Assembly: GCF_040958095.1 (NCBI RefSeq)
Contig: NC_091165.1
Location: 28,412,498 to 28,476,497, forward strand
From: Procambarus clarkii
Taxonomy: Eukaryota; Arthropoda; Malacostraca; Decapoda; Cambaridae
Direction of reading: 5' to 3'
Length of the DNA: 64,000 nt
In this document: positions 51,701 to 62,300 of the stretch, piece by piece
Layout: the number at the start of each line of letters is the position of its first letter
How positions within the stretch are numbered: position 1 is the first letter of the stretch
Program-made: the position numbers and the translations under genes
Notes under the pieces: generated by a model
Databases searched by the model: none
The model's input: the letters and a program-made list of their open reading frames with translations, nothing else
What the model was told of the DNA's origin: nothing

Positions 51701-54469
51701 CCCAGAGGTCAGGACACACCTGACGGGCTGTGTATGATGACAGACAGTATTATAAGAACGGAAGGCGGTGAACTTTAGCCAGCTCAGCCTCCTAAAATGA
51801 AAATACTCATAGAAGCTATTTGGTGGAAAGTTCCAATATGTAGTAATGGACCGCCAGAAAATTTACTTTTGTATTACTGAATTTCGATAAACTGGAAACG
51901 TTTTTTAAGAGCAACATAAATAGGAGACCTAACCTAACCGCTCCTAGCAATCATAGGTCTAATACACGCTATCTTAGGACTAATATAATATATATATGGC
52001 CTAGGAATATATATTTACAAGGCCTAGGAATATTTAAGTTTGATTTTTAGCATTATTTTTTCGGACTTAATACAATTATGAGTACATAAATCGGTTTACT
52101 GGTGGTCTATCACTATATATATTGGTGCTTTCCACCAAATAGTTACTATAAGTACTATAATTTCAGGAGGATGGGTTGCAGTGGTGTATTTATTATGTTA
52201 AATGTTATTTACCTTCTTTCATCCGCCATCTACCATTTAATTTTGTCAAATTCTTTCTGCCTGTAACCTGCTTCACACCTACGCCTTCTATAACTTGCCA
52301 TAGACTGTATTAACTTCTATAACTATAACTTGCTTCCTGTATTGTATAACCTGTCTGTATGTATACCTGTCCCTGATGTTACTATTGTATTTATTATATT
52401 CCATATACTGTATCTATATTAATTAATTAACTCAATCCACACATTCTCTTGTACCATTTACATGTACAAAACCCTGTTCTTAAATGCAAACCTTGTTCTG
52501 AAACTCTCCCTGGACAGATGCAATAGGATCCATAATCACCACACCAGAAATAAATATATCTTTGATATCCCCAGAGTTAAACTTAATCTGTGTAAACACT
52601 CTATGCAAATAAAAGGACCTAGTTTATGGAACTCACTCCCTAATGAATTGAAAAGCTGTCCAACTTTTGCCTTATTAAAAAAAAAGTACCTAATTGCCTC
52701 TTCATAGTTTCCTATCTAGTGCACTGTATCTAGTGCTACCCAATCCCCAATATATGTACCTCAGCCAAATAACTTCATCTTTGTAATCATTGATATCATC
52801 TTATATCATGGTTGTTATGTTGAACATATATTGTGTGCTACCCAATCTCTCAATATATATATGTACCTAATCATACAACTTTACCTTGTGATCAGTACCT
52901 AATCATACAACTTTACCTTGTGATCATTGCTGTCATCTAATGTGCTATCAATGTGCTTTTAGGTGCCTACTAACCTTTGTCAAATTATCAATCAAGCTAT
53001 CAATGCTTTCAATCAAAGCTATCAGTGTGCTTTAATGTGCCTACTAATCTTTGTCAAATTGTCTTACAATGTACCTGTTAACATTGTATAAATTTTGCTA
53101 GAAATTACCTACTTAATATTATCTGTTAGATTAAGAACCTGTCCGAAACGCTTTGCATACTAATGGCTTTACAAGAATGTAAACACACCATGCTATGTAC
53201 TCTCTTAAACCCAATGTACCTTCTTGTATATAAATAAATAAATAAATAAATAAATACATAAATAAATAAATAACAGGTTAAGTTCTTCAGTCACTTTAAT
53301 TTTTAGTATGCCATTTGGACGAATACAGTTATAAAAAAGGGATCTTGTTGGTCCAACAGTCCATTTTTATACGTTTGAGCAGTTAATAAATTGCTATACG
53401 TACTATTATTATTGGAGGATGGGATCTATTATTTGTACTATTATTATTATTGCTATTATTAAAATCTCGAAGACAAGCTATAAATATTTGAAATAAGGCC
53501 TGAAGGGTATAAGGAGTCATATCTCTAACTATTAGTAAAATAACTAAATATTTCCTTCTTTATCTTGCCATTCACTTTGAAGTATGCTATGCTGTTTTGG
53601 TGTCTTACTAAGAAGGTACGTAAATTATACTGAGAGTATACAGAGAAGAATTACTAAATTAATCTCAGGTATTAAGAATGTTCATTATGAAAAAGAGACG
53701 TAGGTACCATTCTTAAATATAATTTAATTTTATTATATATTACAAGGTATGTAAAGTTAAGCTGAGATTAGGTTAGGTTAGGCGTTTAGGTTCTGTTGGT
53801 AATTATTTGTACTTGCAGTACATGTAGTTTTAATGGAGATGCAATTCAAACATAGGAAGTTAGTGAAACATTGTTCGAGAAAAGTTCGAATATGTTCAGT
53901 TGTGAATTGTGTATAAAGTGGTTTTCATTCATAAACGTGGTCTGGCTGCTGGATTAGCGATCATTTATCCAATAATTTTAGGGTTCTCTAAATATGATTC
54001 AAGATAGAATATGAAATACTGGATTCAAACACAGGTTCGGGGAAAGGATCGCAGATCCATGGAATTACTTATCAAGTAACATTAGAAAAGCAAACTAACT
54101 GGCTCATGTTGGACAAATAAGCGTTTTACCAATTAAATTTATCTTTTCTTAACTTTGGTCGACTAAGATTCATCTTACCTTCTGTTCAGCGTAGGGAGGC
54201 GTGAGTAGGTCCACCTCGTAATGGGGTTCATTGCCCTTTTTGCGCCAGGACCAGACATCGACGCCGTGCGAATTGTCGAGGGAATCGACGACAGGCAGTT
54301 CCTCCAAGGCCACGTCAGTGCGGAAGAGCTTGTAGCCCGAATAGGACACGGGATCCTCCGCCTGCAGACTTCGAATTTCTTCCTGGGTAAGTAAGGGCGA
54401 GCCCCACGATCCTCCTAACGTCAACAACACCACTATTGCTCTCGTCAGACTGTTACATTTTTCATTCAT
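42662..54469 (-). CDS. Secreted metallocarboxypeptidase, M14A family (proCPA/CPB type), eight exons, complete
   Basis: Zinc carboxypeptidase precursor that removes C-terminal residues from peptides, most likely a digestive or other secreted enzyme. Exons (minus order): 54469-54179, 51177-51024, 49163-49017, 47591-47457, 46801-46575, 43954-43809, 43135-43023, 42783-42662; all GT-AG, phases close (1335 nt, 444 residues). Residues 1 to about 24 are a signal peptide (hydrophobic AIVVLLTLGGSWGS), followed by an M14 propeptide to about residue 130 and the catalytic domain. Zinc ligands are H200 and E203 (HAREW) and H326 (SIHAYSQ); R255 (LWRKTR) and N273-R274 (PNRNF) bind the C-terminal carboxylate; Y378 and catalytic E400 (ELRDLGRYGF) are present; C267 and C290 match the CPA disulphide. 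The residue aligned with CPA Ile255/CPB Asp255 is G385, so neither classic specificity is predicted. I chose Met at 54469 because it directly precedes the signal peptide; a Met at 54559 would add 30 charged residues in front. Confidence 0.96.
43023..43135 (-). CDS. Carboxypeptidase exon 7 (specificity pocket and catalytic Glu)
   Basis: Encodes YTYGQVTELLYIASGSSGDY through SFSLELRDL; donor gtgcgt. Y378, G385 and E400 lie here. Confidence 0.96.
43809..43954 (-). CDS. Carboxypeptidase exon 6 (third zinc ligand)
   Basis: Encodes VKVYASIHAYSQMWMLPW with H326, ending in HKNSGT plus two bases of Glu; donor gtaagt. Confidence 0.97.
44890..45640 (+). mobile_element. Broken LINE reverse-transcriptase fragment in carboxypeptidase intron 5
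   Basis: Pieces read EALQRNLHELHKWLEDWQML FNTDKYKTLHAG, then LGIVR-type and a C-terminal NKPMD end, the typical finger/palm-to-thumb order of CR1/Jockey-like non-LTR enzymes. Several frame interruptions show it is dead. It is antisense to the host gene. Confidence 0.85.
46575..46801 (-). CDS. Carboxypeptidase exon 5 (Arg and Asn-Arg substrate site)
   Basis: Encodes YEYSRLHDRLWRKTRS through DPNRNFGYKW and SEPETKAIRDF; donor gtaaga. Contains R255, N273-R274 and both disulphide Cys. Confidence 0.97.
47195..47380 (-). mobile_element. SINE B-related fragment in an intron
   Basis: Plus strand: aggggacaggaagcatgtac, then gttcagtacttatttaccat-like and catcaggtgtaaggaaaagt gcccaag. It corresponds to the inverted body of family B. 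Lies in intron 4. Confidence 0.55.
47457..47591 (-). CDS. Carboxypeptidase exon 4 (HAREW zinc motif)
   Basis: Acceptor ctttacag; encodes LHAREWISPATAM through MPMGNPD, donor gtgagt. Holds zinc ligands H200 and E203. Confidence 0.97.
47660..47715 (+). mobile_element. Decayed LINE 3' end in intron 3
   Basis: agagctaagagctcaatcct gcaggcacaaataggtaaat corresponds to the gagctcaacccccgcaagca caactaggtgagt end of the CR1/Jockey-like family. Confidence 0.45.
49017..49163 (-). CDS. Carboxypeptidase exon 3
   Basis: Acceptor ctcctgcag; encodes MDQYLDYLQAQYSHL through AIFIDG, donor gtaagg. The strand leading to the HxxE zinc motif. Confidence 0.96.
49770..49915 (-). mobile_element. SINE family B, reverse, in intron 2
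   Basis: Minus strand: gggttcgttcttgactcaca, B-box gggttcgaatcc, then gatagaaatggatgaaaacg and a shortened body. Matches 17633-17752. Confidence 0.8.
49948..50209. mobile_element. Foldback MITE, copy 1 (262 bp)
   Basis: Terminal inverted repeats begin ggggccagattcacgaaag and end ctttcgtgaatctggcccc, extending inward through acttacgcaagcacttacga and cttttctcaatcttt. Internal sequence: aacagcctcctggtgcttcg. No coding capacity. It lies in carboxypeptidase intron 2. Confidence 0.9.
50341..50592. mobile_element. Foldback MITE, copy 2
   Basis: Same family and orientation as copy 1, with a worn left end (ttagattcacaatgcagtta). Its right end abuts copy 3. Confidence 0.87.
50593..50853. mobile_element. 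Foldback MITE, copy 3 (inverted relative to 1 and 2)
   Basis: Intact inverted ends (ggggccagattcacgaaagc and tactttcgtgaatctggccc). The interior (gctccgaagcaccaggaggc) is reversed relative to copy 1. Confidence 0.9.
50915..50990 (-). repeat. Interspersed repeat with agttccaagtagcacgggct, reverse
   Basis: Plus strand: ctctacgggctcaccatagc ccgtgctacttgg, then gttgaatctataacaacaac. Inverse of 22885-22965. Confidence 0.7.
51024..51177 (-). CDS. Carboxypeptidase exon 2 (propeptide to catalytic domain)
   Basis: Begins VREVFTEYSLKYHEV after acceptor ccggaag, ends in HKYHSVQ plus one base; donor gtgagc. The basic or hinge cleavage region between prodomain and enzyme falls here (FFSWNRPAHPMTWHKYHS). 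Confidence 0.95.
51233..51725. repeat. 25-bp class minisatellite in intron 1 with 156-bp higher-order unit
   Basis: The basic unit aggtcaggacacacctgtca plus caccc varies from about 24 to 28 bp. The block 51411-51566 is repeated at 51567-51722 almost exactly (offset 156). It lies about 55 bp on the upstream side of exon 2. Frames across it are not genes. Confidence 0.93.
52450..53275 (+). mobile_element. LINE 3' part: reverse-transcriptase C-terminus and (TAAA)n tail
   Basis: An 81-codon frame ends with FDIPRVKLNLCKHSMQIKG and PSLWNSLPNELKSCPTFALL, the standard C-terminus of Jockey/CR1-type enzymes (WNsLP box). A 3' UTR follows, with an internal short tandem duplication at 52861-52925, then gattaagaacctgtccgaaa, the hairpin, and taaataaataaa. 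It identifies the source of the tails at 1366, 1734, 9007, 10355 and 40300. It is in carboxypeptidase intron 1, antisense to the gene. Confidence 0.88.
53276..54178 (-). other. Rest of carboxypeptidase intron 1
   Basis: AT-rich intronic sequence with nothing recognised; the donor for exon 1 is at 54177-54178. Confidence 0.5.
54179..54469 (-). CDS. Carboxypeptidase exon 1 (signal peptide and propeptide start)
   Basis: 97 codons from the start codon to YAEQK, donor gtaaga. Contains the signal peptide and the first strands of the activation domain (YSGYKLFRTDV). Confidence 0.93.
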
Positions 54470-54559
54470 ATTGTAGCACGTTTCGATGACTTTGTGGTTC
54501 CTTCGATTTTTTGTTAGAAGGAAGAATAAATATCTTTGTGCTTTGTTGTGCGTATGCAA

Positions 54560-57174
54560 GAGGATTGTTAGATTAGCAGTATTTACAGCAAACGACCGGG
54601 AAGGGAAAGAGGTGGTTGGGAAACTATTTCAGATATGGGGGAGGGGGTCTAAAGTTTTTTAAATAACCAATTCACTTCTATCTCTTGTTAAAGAATTATA
54701 AAATTAAATTAACCGCACATATAAATATGTTAATCATGGAAACTCGGTCTATAATATTTCTATTTGAGACAAATTTGTAAGCGTGGTCCGTCAGGTGACA
54801 CCCCATTCACGTATCGTGTGTATGGTCTGGACTCTGCTGCCACCAGTGTGTTTATTTATATATATATATGCACAGAGGATGCACATCACCTGCCGGAAGT
54901 ACAGTCATCCCCACGCACACCCTTCCGGAGGTGACCTTGAGCGAGGAAGGTTAAGGTTACCAGAGCTGCATTGCTAGGGACATTTTGACCCCCAAGCCGC
55001 GTGCAGCTTGAGCGACCTCGCTTTCTGCCCTCTTCTGTAGTTCCCGGGGCGGTATGAAAAGTGGCGTTATATTGAACATATTTTTTTATATACAGTGATA
55101 AATTCATTTAAATCTTTTGAGAACTGTTATCCATTATCGAAACTTCACCTCGTTCTCCATTTATCTAGGTTTATAACTTTCGATTGATTTAAAAAAAATA
55201 TATGACGTTGATAATAAAGTGTTTATCCGTAGCGGAATTAAAAGCACAGCTCGCTCTACGCTGACTAAACTGGGTCAAGTCAAGAGTGTTTAGGGAGGGG
55301 AGGGGGTGCGGCGTTGGCGTTTCCTGGTTCCTCATGACTGACATAATTATCACAAGCCTAATATCATTCGTACAACCTAATTTTTGCCGTTCCCACAGTG
55401 TACTTGGTATGTCACAGACTTTACATATTAAATGTCACCGCCCAAATGTAGATATTACCATAATGTCATTCGTCTACCCTTCCTACAGGGGTTACTGTAG
55501 TTTCTTGTCAAGTACATTAATGTTGTAGTTTAATGAATTTTTCGTCTGGACTCATAACTTTCTTCAGTTCATTGTCATTCGTTTATCTTTGTTCAAGCAG
55601 CAGCTGTAATTTATTGAAAGATAAATAGACTATCATCTGTAAACTATACATATTACTAATTCTCAGTACAACATAAGAGAGGATTACGATATGTTTATTC
55701 GCGAGCCTATAGAAGGTAGAAATAGCCTAAGCTACTCTATCCCTTTGAGATGCATTTTTTTTCTTGTCTCAATAAACTTATTTGAACTTGAACTTGAACT
55801 TGCGAGCCTATATGTACCAGAAGCTAATTTTAAGACATTCAAGGCCTGTTGATCGAATTCAGATATCTCAACAGGGGAATCAAAGCCTGTGGACGGCCGT
55901 ATTCAAATAAACTCGTTCCTCAACTATGAATATGTTTGAAAAACGTCCTTTTCGTGATGCAATTGCGTACTGGTGCTCACATAAATCAGGAATGCAACAT
56001 CCGCATCAGGGAAGACAGACAGAACTGAGGTTGTTGTGTGAGATGACTGGCAGGTATTCTTGCGCTAACACGGTAACATAACACTCAATGAACCCGGAGA
56101 GCATATACATGCGAGAGGTGTAACCCCTGCATCTCTGTGTACATCCAGTGAGATTTGCTTTCGTTCAGAACTAAAGTATACTTGCTGGTTGGTGGCCTTA
56201 CTAAACCTCCCGCGGTAAATAGGCTTTATGCCCAAAACCAAACCTATAACCTAGAGAATTTCAACATCTCGACTAGAAAGAGACCCCCGAGAAGTTGATC
56301 CACGACTGGAATACTTATCAGCGATTGGGAGGTTCGTCAACGATTGGAAAGCTCGACAAGCTGAGTGGTAAGAGAGACGAAGCCTGTTAACAAGAGAAGG
56401 TCTCTCATTTTGAAGATAATATAAAATCGTGCAAACAAGTTAATTCTGAATGTAACAATCTTGTGGTTGTTCCAGTTATTGTTTGCTGAAGTAGACCTCC
56501 TACCGCCGCTGGTGTTCCACGGACGAGGAAGGTTAAGACCTACACAAAGTGTACATAATAAATAATTTTTTATTATTATTTTCTACCACACGTGGCCATA
56601 CATTTAACCTACATCTAACCAGCATATGTACAATTTCTTCTGTCTTCCATGGACGGGTTTAGAGATCTGTTAAACATTTAGTTCAGTGATTTATTGAACA
56701 ATCAACTACAAGTGATTGTAGTGCTGGTAAAATACTAATCAAACCTCACATATGAATACACAGATTTTTAGTGCTTGTAAAATACTAATCAAACCCCATA
56801 TATGAATGCACACATTTACATCTGTCCTATATGAACAGTGTTCGAAGTATGTTTTTCATATATTGTCATTAATGTGAGTTTACAAAGGTGAAATGTAATT
56901 CTGACTAGCCCACACATACACTGTATACACAAACACACACACACACACATATAATTAAATAAGCGCAGCCCTTTCCAAGGAGCACTTGATGTACTGGATT
57001 TGAACATAAGCTTGACCAGTAATGCATTAGTTATACAATGTATGTGATGCAACTATAACTTGAACTTGTAAAAACACTGCTTAATAACACACTAGTTTCT
57101 ATAGCAGCTATCTTACCCTATCAAAGTAGGAGAGGCAAAATGTATTTAGATATACTAGTATATATAATATATAC
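54560..57174. other. Upstream flank of the carboxypeptidase gene, no gene recognised
   Basis: Probably contains the carboxypeptidase promoter near 54500-54700, but no clear TATA/initiator pair is seen. Contains the retroposon end at 55715-55802 and small (AC)n and TA runs at 56936-56950 and 54854-54868. Confidence 0.35.
55715..55802 (+). mobile_element. Retroposon 3' end with (TTGAAC)n tail
   Basis: aatagcctaagctactctat ccctttgagatg, then ctcaataaacttatttgaac followed by repeated ttgaac. Best example of the family seen at 14128 and 23343. Confidence 0.78.
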
Positions 57175-57960
57175 CACCGCCTTCTGAAGCCCATAAGCAA
57201 TCCAGCTGGGATCGTCCTATTGCCGACCAAGAAGCTGCGACTTTGCTAGAAACTGCGACAACACCACATAACACTGTCCGACTTAGAGCTGTAGCAGCTC
57301 CCCATGCAGGTGATTTCCTATTAGCAACCCCAATGTCAGCAACCGGCACCCGTCTCACACCGCAGCCCCCTCCGAATTGCCGTGGCTCTCCGCCTCGCTG
57401 CCCCAATTCACACCGAATATAGGTGTATTTGCGGCGAGGCAGTGGCCGACAGGTACGGACGGCATGGTCTTCTCTGCCAAAGGACAGGAGGATGGCATGC
57501 AAGACACGGCGAGATTAACGACATTACTAAGAGAAGCCTTACCACAGCCGGTTGTCCAGCAGAGAGAGAGAACCCCGTTACCAAATGTCCCGCAACTGTG
57601 ATGAGCCTGTAGGTCGCCCAGACGGAATGACGGTGAACCCTGGAAGAATGGTAGACAGTTGGTGTGGGAACTACACTTGCGTTTCAATTTTAGCCAACAC
57701 CTATATTGACTTCAGTGCTACACAAGCAGGAGGAGCTGCCAGTCACCGGGAAGCAGCCAAGTAACGTAAATATAGAGTCCTTGAGCACCACTACAATTTT
57801 GTTCCCTTTGCCTCAGAGACACTTGATGCCTGGGGGTAAAAGTGCTGCAAGTTTTTTGAAGGAGCTGGGGTCCAAGCTAATTGAAACAACTAGAGACCCT
57901 AGAGCTGCCAGTTACTCACTACATCCATGGTTCCTGCCCGCCATCTGAGGAGCTGGAGGA
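57175..57960 (+). mobile_element. C-terminal part of a non-LTR element with restriction-like endonuclease
   Basis: Translated pieces read SSWDRPIADQEAATLLETA, RLRAVAAPHAGDFLLATPM SATGTRL, then a Cys/His finger (CICGEAVADRYGRHGLLC), a GEIND-type helix and RPDGMTVNPGR before YTCV. This is the C-terminal region of reverse-transcriptase elements that carry a PD-(D/E)XK-like (RLE) endonuclease. The usual Asp before the T-C pair reads Asn here, and frames change and stop at least twice, so the copy is inactive. A further part (LEHHYNFVPFASETLDAWG) follows to about 57860. No 5' part is in the window. Confidence 0.82.
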
Positions 57961-58207
57961 GCTCTACAACTTGTGACAAGTAGCCTTGTACCCTGCATGT
58001 AACCAATGTTGTAACCCTATTTGTGTAATGAAATTTTCAAATAAAGTTAGATATATATACACACATACCCAAAAAATAGGGGTGGTAGGAGAAGAAAATA
58101 TCAAAGTGTTCAGTGAGGATCCACAAGGTCTTATCTGAGTACTCTTTATTTTCTTCTCCAAGGCTATGGGTCCCTACACTTGCACCAGAGGTGGTACCCC
58201 TTCTAGG

Positions 58208-58475
<268 letters not shown>

Positions 58476-59827
58476 TGCTTAGTAGCAAATGTTACTCACT
58501 GTCAAAAGCATTGCCTAACGCTGAAATAAAACCACAATATAGTGTGTTTCGGTGAAAATATGAAGCACATTTGGAACGGGAAACAATGGTTAAAATGATA
58601 GTCATTTATGGGTTAAAATTTGCATGACAACTGATGCTTATCATTCTAACCAATGTAAATTTATTTGTGGATTTGCAGATAATTTGTAAACTTGTGAGAT
58701 AAATATAGTACAGTATATGTAAGTGTTGTGAGGCGAGTCATATCGGCCGATTCAGTGATTTGACAAACGTCAAATTTGAAGTGATTTTAGTCAGCTCTGA
58801 CCTGAAGCGTTTGAGCCCACCTAACATGAAGCGTTGGAGCCTAAGCTATTGTAACCGATGCCCATTGGTCCGAGGCAGTTTCTACTCTGCGCAGCTTTTA
58901 ATTTCATTAAAACACAATATTTTTTACACTTTAGTTGATAGCGTGAAAATTACGGTGTATTAATTGGAAGGAAGACTTGTTCGAAAGGAAATTAGTGTTA
59001 TTCATTTATGTCTGTATTCGATTATACATTCTTTGAAAATCTCGTTAAAAATAGTATTTCGCTGAAACTAACATTATTCACGTATTACCTACCAAGTTAA
59101 AAAAATAAGACAAATTAAAAGAGAATAAACAACGAACAGTGTTGATTTACATTATATAAAAAGTAAATAAAATCCTTCAACTGTTCTAGAATATGACAGA
59201 GGCAGCTTTCAAGGGCAGTGCAAGTGTTTTAATTAGAATTAAGAGCTATTCTCCTTCAAGGTCAACCACACGCACACACACACACTCTGTACTACTAGAG
59301 CAGCGGATGCTACAAACGACATCTCGAGCGCTAAGCTGTGACTTCAACACATTCTCCTACAGGTGTACGATTTCCGGGCCGGAGCTTGCAGGCACAACTT
59401 AAAACCAGGCTACAACCCATGTACCCTGGTTTTAGCGCTGTCTCACTGACATCCGCACAACACATCCCTTCCCCCCTCATTCCCCTCATAACTCCCCTTC
59501 TCGCCCTCTGTTTCCCACAACACCCCTTCCCCCTCCATCTGACCTCCCACAATATTCCCCCATAATACCCCTCTCCTCGCTCTTCATAACACCCTTCCCT
59601 CTGAACCCCTCGCAACACCTCTCCTTCACCACACTTCCTCCCCCTTCTTCTCACTGCGTCATCAACCTTCCTCAAGATCACTATAACCCCTCCGGGGAAG
59701 TTTCGCGATAACGTGATCATCACGTGACTTGGGTATGACTTGTGCAAGGCCGGTGTTGCTCCAGCACCCACTGCTGCCTTCCTTGCGTACTCTCACTCAT
59801 TCTTCATATATATATATATATATATAT
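58476..59827. other. Gene-free stretch
   Basis: AT-rich to 59350. 59455-59690 is pyrimidine-rich (ccttcccccctcattcccct and variants), an imperfect C/T tract. No product recognised. Confidence 0.4.
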
Positions 59828-60213
59828 GTCGTACCTAGTAGCCAGAACACACTTGTCAGCCTACTATGCAAGGCCAAATTTGCCTAATAAGCCAAGTTTT
59901 CCTGAATTACTATATTTTCTCAATTTTTTTTCTTATGAAAAGATAAAGCTACCCATTTCATAATGTATGAGGTCAATTTTTTTTTATTGTAGTTAAAATT
60001 AACGTAGATATATGACCAAACCTAACCAACCCTACCTAACCTAACCTAACCTATCTTTATAGGTTAGGTTAGGTTAGGTAACCGAAAAAGTTAGGTTAGG
60101 TTAGGTTAGGTAGGTTAGGTAGTCGAAAAAACAATAATTCATGAAAACTTGGCTTATTAGGCAAATCGGGCCCTGCATAGTAGGCTGAGAAGTGCGTTCT
60201 GGCTACTAGGTAC

Positions 60214-60216
<3 letters not shown>
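59828..60216. mobile_element. 389-bp foldback element with TTAGG-type core, copy 1
   Basis: Terminal inverted repeats of about 80 bp (gtcgtacctagtagccagaa and inverse ttctggctactaggtacgac) flank a core with ccaaccctacctaacctaac and, inverted, aggttaggttaggttaggta. Inserted in (TA)n. Same length and order as 61504-61892. No coding potential. Confidence 0.92.

Positions 60217-60297
<81 letters not shown>
60217..60297. repeat. (TA)n microsatellite
   Basis: About 80 bp of TA joining the foldback element to the Penelope-like element. Confidence 0.96.
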
Positions 60298-60300
<3 letters not shown>

Positions 60301-61196
60301 AAATATGACCGAAAAAGTAAGATTAATAATTCTAACACGAATTTTCTCAATCTTTCGTACATTTCGTTTCACTGTTTCACTCATGAGAAACTCTCCAGAC
60401 ACAAAACAGAACGCTTTAAAAGAGACTAACGTCGTCTATGCCTTCAAATGCCCTCTTGGGGACTGTAAGCTCCAAAAAACCCAGTATATAGGCAAGACAA
60501 CAACATCTCTTTCTAGGCGTTTAACGATGCATAAGCAACAGGGCTCCATTAAGGAACATATAATCTCTTCCCACAACCAAACCATCGCCAGAGAAATCCT
60601 AGTAAACAACATAGAAATCATCGATAGATACAGCGATAGCAGGCGGCTTGACGTTTGCGAGGCACTACACATCAAGAAGTCAACACCAGCAATCAACAGC
60701 CAATTATTACACAACTATATTCTACCCACCTCAAGACTCCGCTCCAATATAGAAGCATCAAGGAATATGGACCAATAGGCTTTCTGCAAACACTTCTATT
60801 CAATATCCATTGTTTCGTGTTCTGTCTTGTGTTGATGAAATTAATACCCTATTAATACTCTTGTTCTGTCTTGTGTTGATGAAATTAATACCCTATTAAT
60901 ACCACATCTTGTTCTGTCTTGTGTTAATGCCACATCACCCCTTCCACCTCACTCAAATGTAGATATAAAATCGGAGATGCGTAAGTTCTATTCAGTTGTG
61001 TATTTGTGAACTAAAGTCTTTGAAAATGTAATAAGTTTTACGAAACGCGCTTGTGTCGCGTCAGACTAGAAATAAAAAATGAATTTTGGAGAATTGATTT
61101 TTGATTTACCTCCAACAGTGAAACGAAATGTGCGAAAGATTGAGAAAATTCGTGTTAGAATTATTAATCTTACTTTTTCGGTCATATTTAATAATA
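60298..61196 (+). mobile_element. Penelope-like element, 3' part with GIY-YIG endonuclease
   Basis: A 157-codon frame (60305-60778) reads NVVYAFKCPLGDCKLQKTQY IGKTTTSLSRRL...H...H, the GIY-YIG nuclease of Penelope-like elements with its CxxxxC/His finger. The reverse transcriptase that should precede it is absent, so the copy is 5'-truncated. A 44-bp unit with gatgaaattaataccctatt is duplicated at about 60810-60900. The first ~80 bp (60298-60378) recur inverted at 61116-61196, the inverted terminal arrangement known for this class. A hammerhead-like fold lies at 61015-61067. Confidence 0.9.
61015..61067 (+). ncRNA. Hammerhead-ribozyme-like fold in the Penelope tail
   Basis: Order seen: agtct (61015-61019), core ttgaaaat (61020-61027), stem II gtaa...ttac (61028-61031 with 61038-61041), GAAA (61042-61045), stem III cgcg...cgcg (61046-61049 with 61057-61060), TC (61061-61062), then agact (61063-61067), which pairs with the first segment. 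This is the type-I hammerhead layout, but the CUGANGA core is imperfect (C3 reads T, G8 reads A, one extra base). Hammerhead motifs are reported for Penelope-like elements; activity of this copy is doubtful. Confidence 0.55.
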
Positions 61197-61229
61197 TATG
61201 TCTACAGGAAAGACTGCTACCAAAATATA

Positions 61230-61231
<2 letters not shown>

Positions 61232-61301
<70 letters not shown>
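61232..61301. repeat. (TA)n microsatellite
   Basis: About 70 bp of TA, followed by (TG)n at 61305-61326. Confidence 0.96.
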
Positions 61302-61304
<3 letters not shown>

Positions 61305-61325
61305 GTGTGTGTGTGTGTGTGTGTG

Positions 61326-61453
61326 TAAATCACGAAAATTGACACGTGATGGAAAAATGTGACAGTGTCAGACCACGAAGGAAGAATTGAAACAAGAATT
61401 TCCTTAAGTAAGGAAACTTAAGGAAATTCCTCTTTCATTTCTTCCTGGTCTGA

Positions 61454-61460
<7 letters not shown>
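61326..61460. repeat. Short relative of the 72-bp-arm foldback
   Basis: aatcacgaaaattgacacgt, then gacagtgtcagaccacgaag and, inverted, ttcttcctggtctgacact, with a shortened centre (ccttaagtaaggaaacttaagg). It shares an outer flank with 2490-2520. Confidence 0.83.
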
Positions 61461-62011
<551 letters not shown>

Positions 62012-62218
62012 CATGATAGCCGAGGTTATTTGAACCACCCCACCGCCGGCACTCGGATAGTAATCTTGGGCATAGCATTTTACCAAATCACCTCATTCTT
62101 TGGGGCACACGTGAGGAACACAAATGCGAACAAGCCTGAATGGTCCCCAGGACAATATGCAACTGAAAACTCACACCCCAGAAGTGACTCGAACCCATAC
62201 TCCCAGAAGCAACGCAAC

Positions 62219-62220
<2 letters not shown>
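62012..62220 (-). mobile_element. tRNA-derived SINE, family D, reverse, in (TA)n
   Basis: Minus strand: tagttgcgttgcttctggga, B-box tgggttcgagtcac, then a body with ccattcaggcttgttcgcat and ggcggtggggtggttcaaat. TA arrays flank it on both sides. Confidence 0.75.

Positions 62221-62221
<1 letters not shown>

Positions 62222-62300
<79 letters not shown>
62222..62300. repeat. (TA)n microsatellite
   Basis: About 75 bp of TA right of the SINE. Confidence 0.95.

Noticed and set aside
54469-54559. Upstream Met at 54559 as carboxypeptidase start
   Set aside because: It would place 30 polar and basic residues before the signal peptide; the Met at 54469 gives a normal secreted precursor.
57155-57502. 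115-residue minus-strand frame
   Set aside because: It is antisense to the RLE-type element, whose plus strand gives the recognisable domain.
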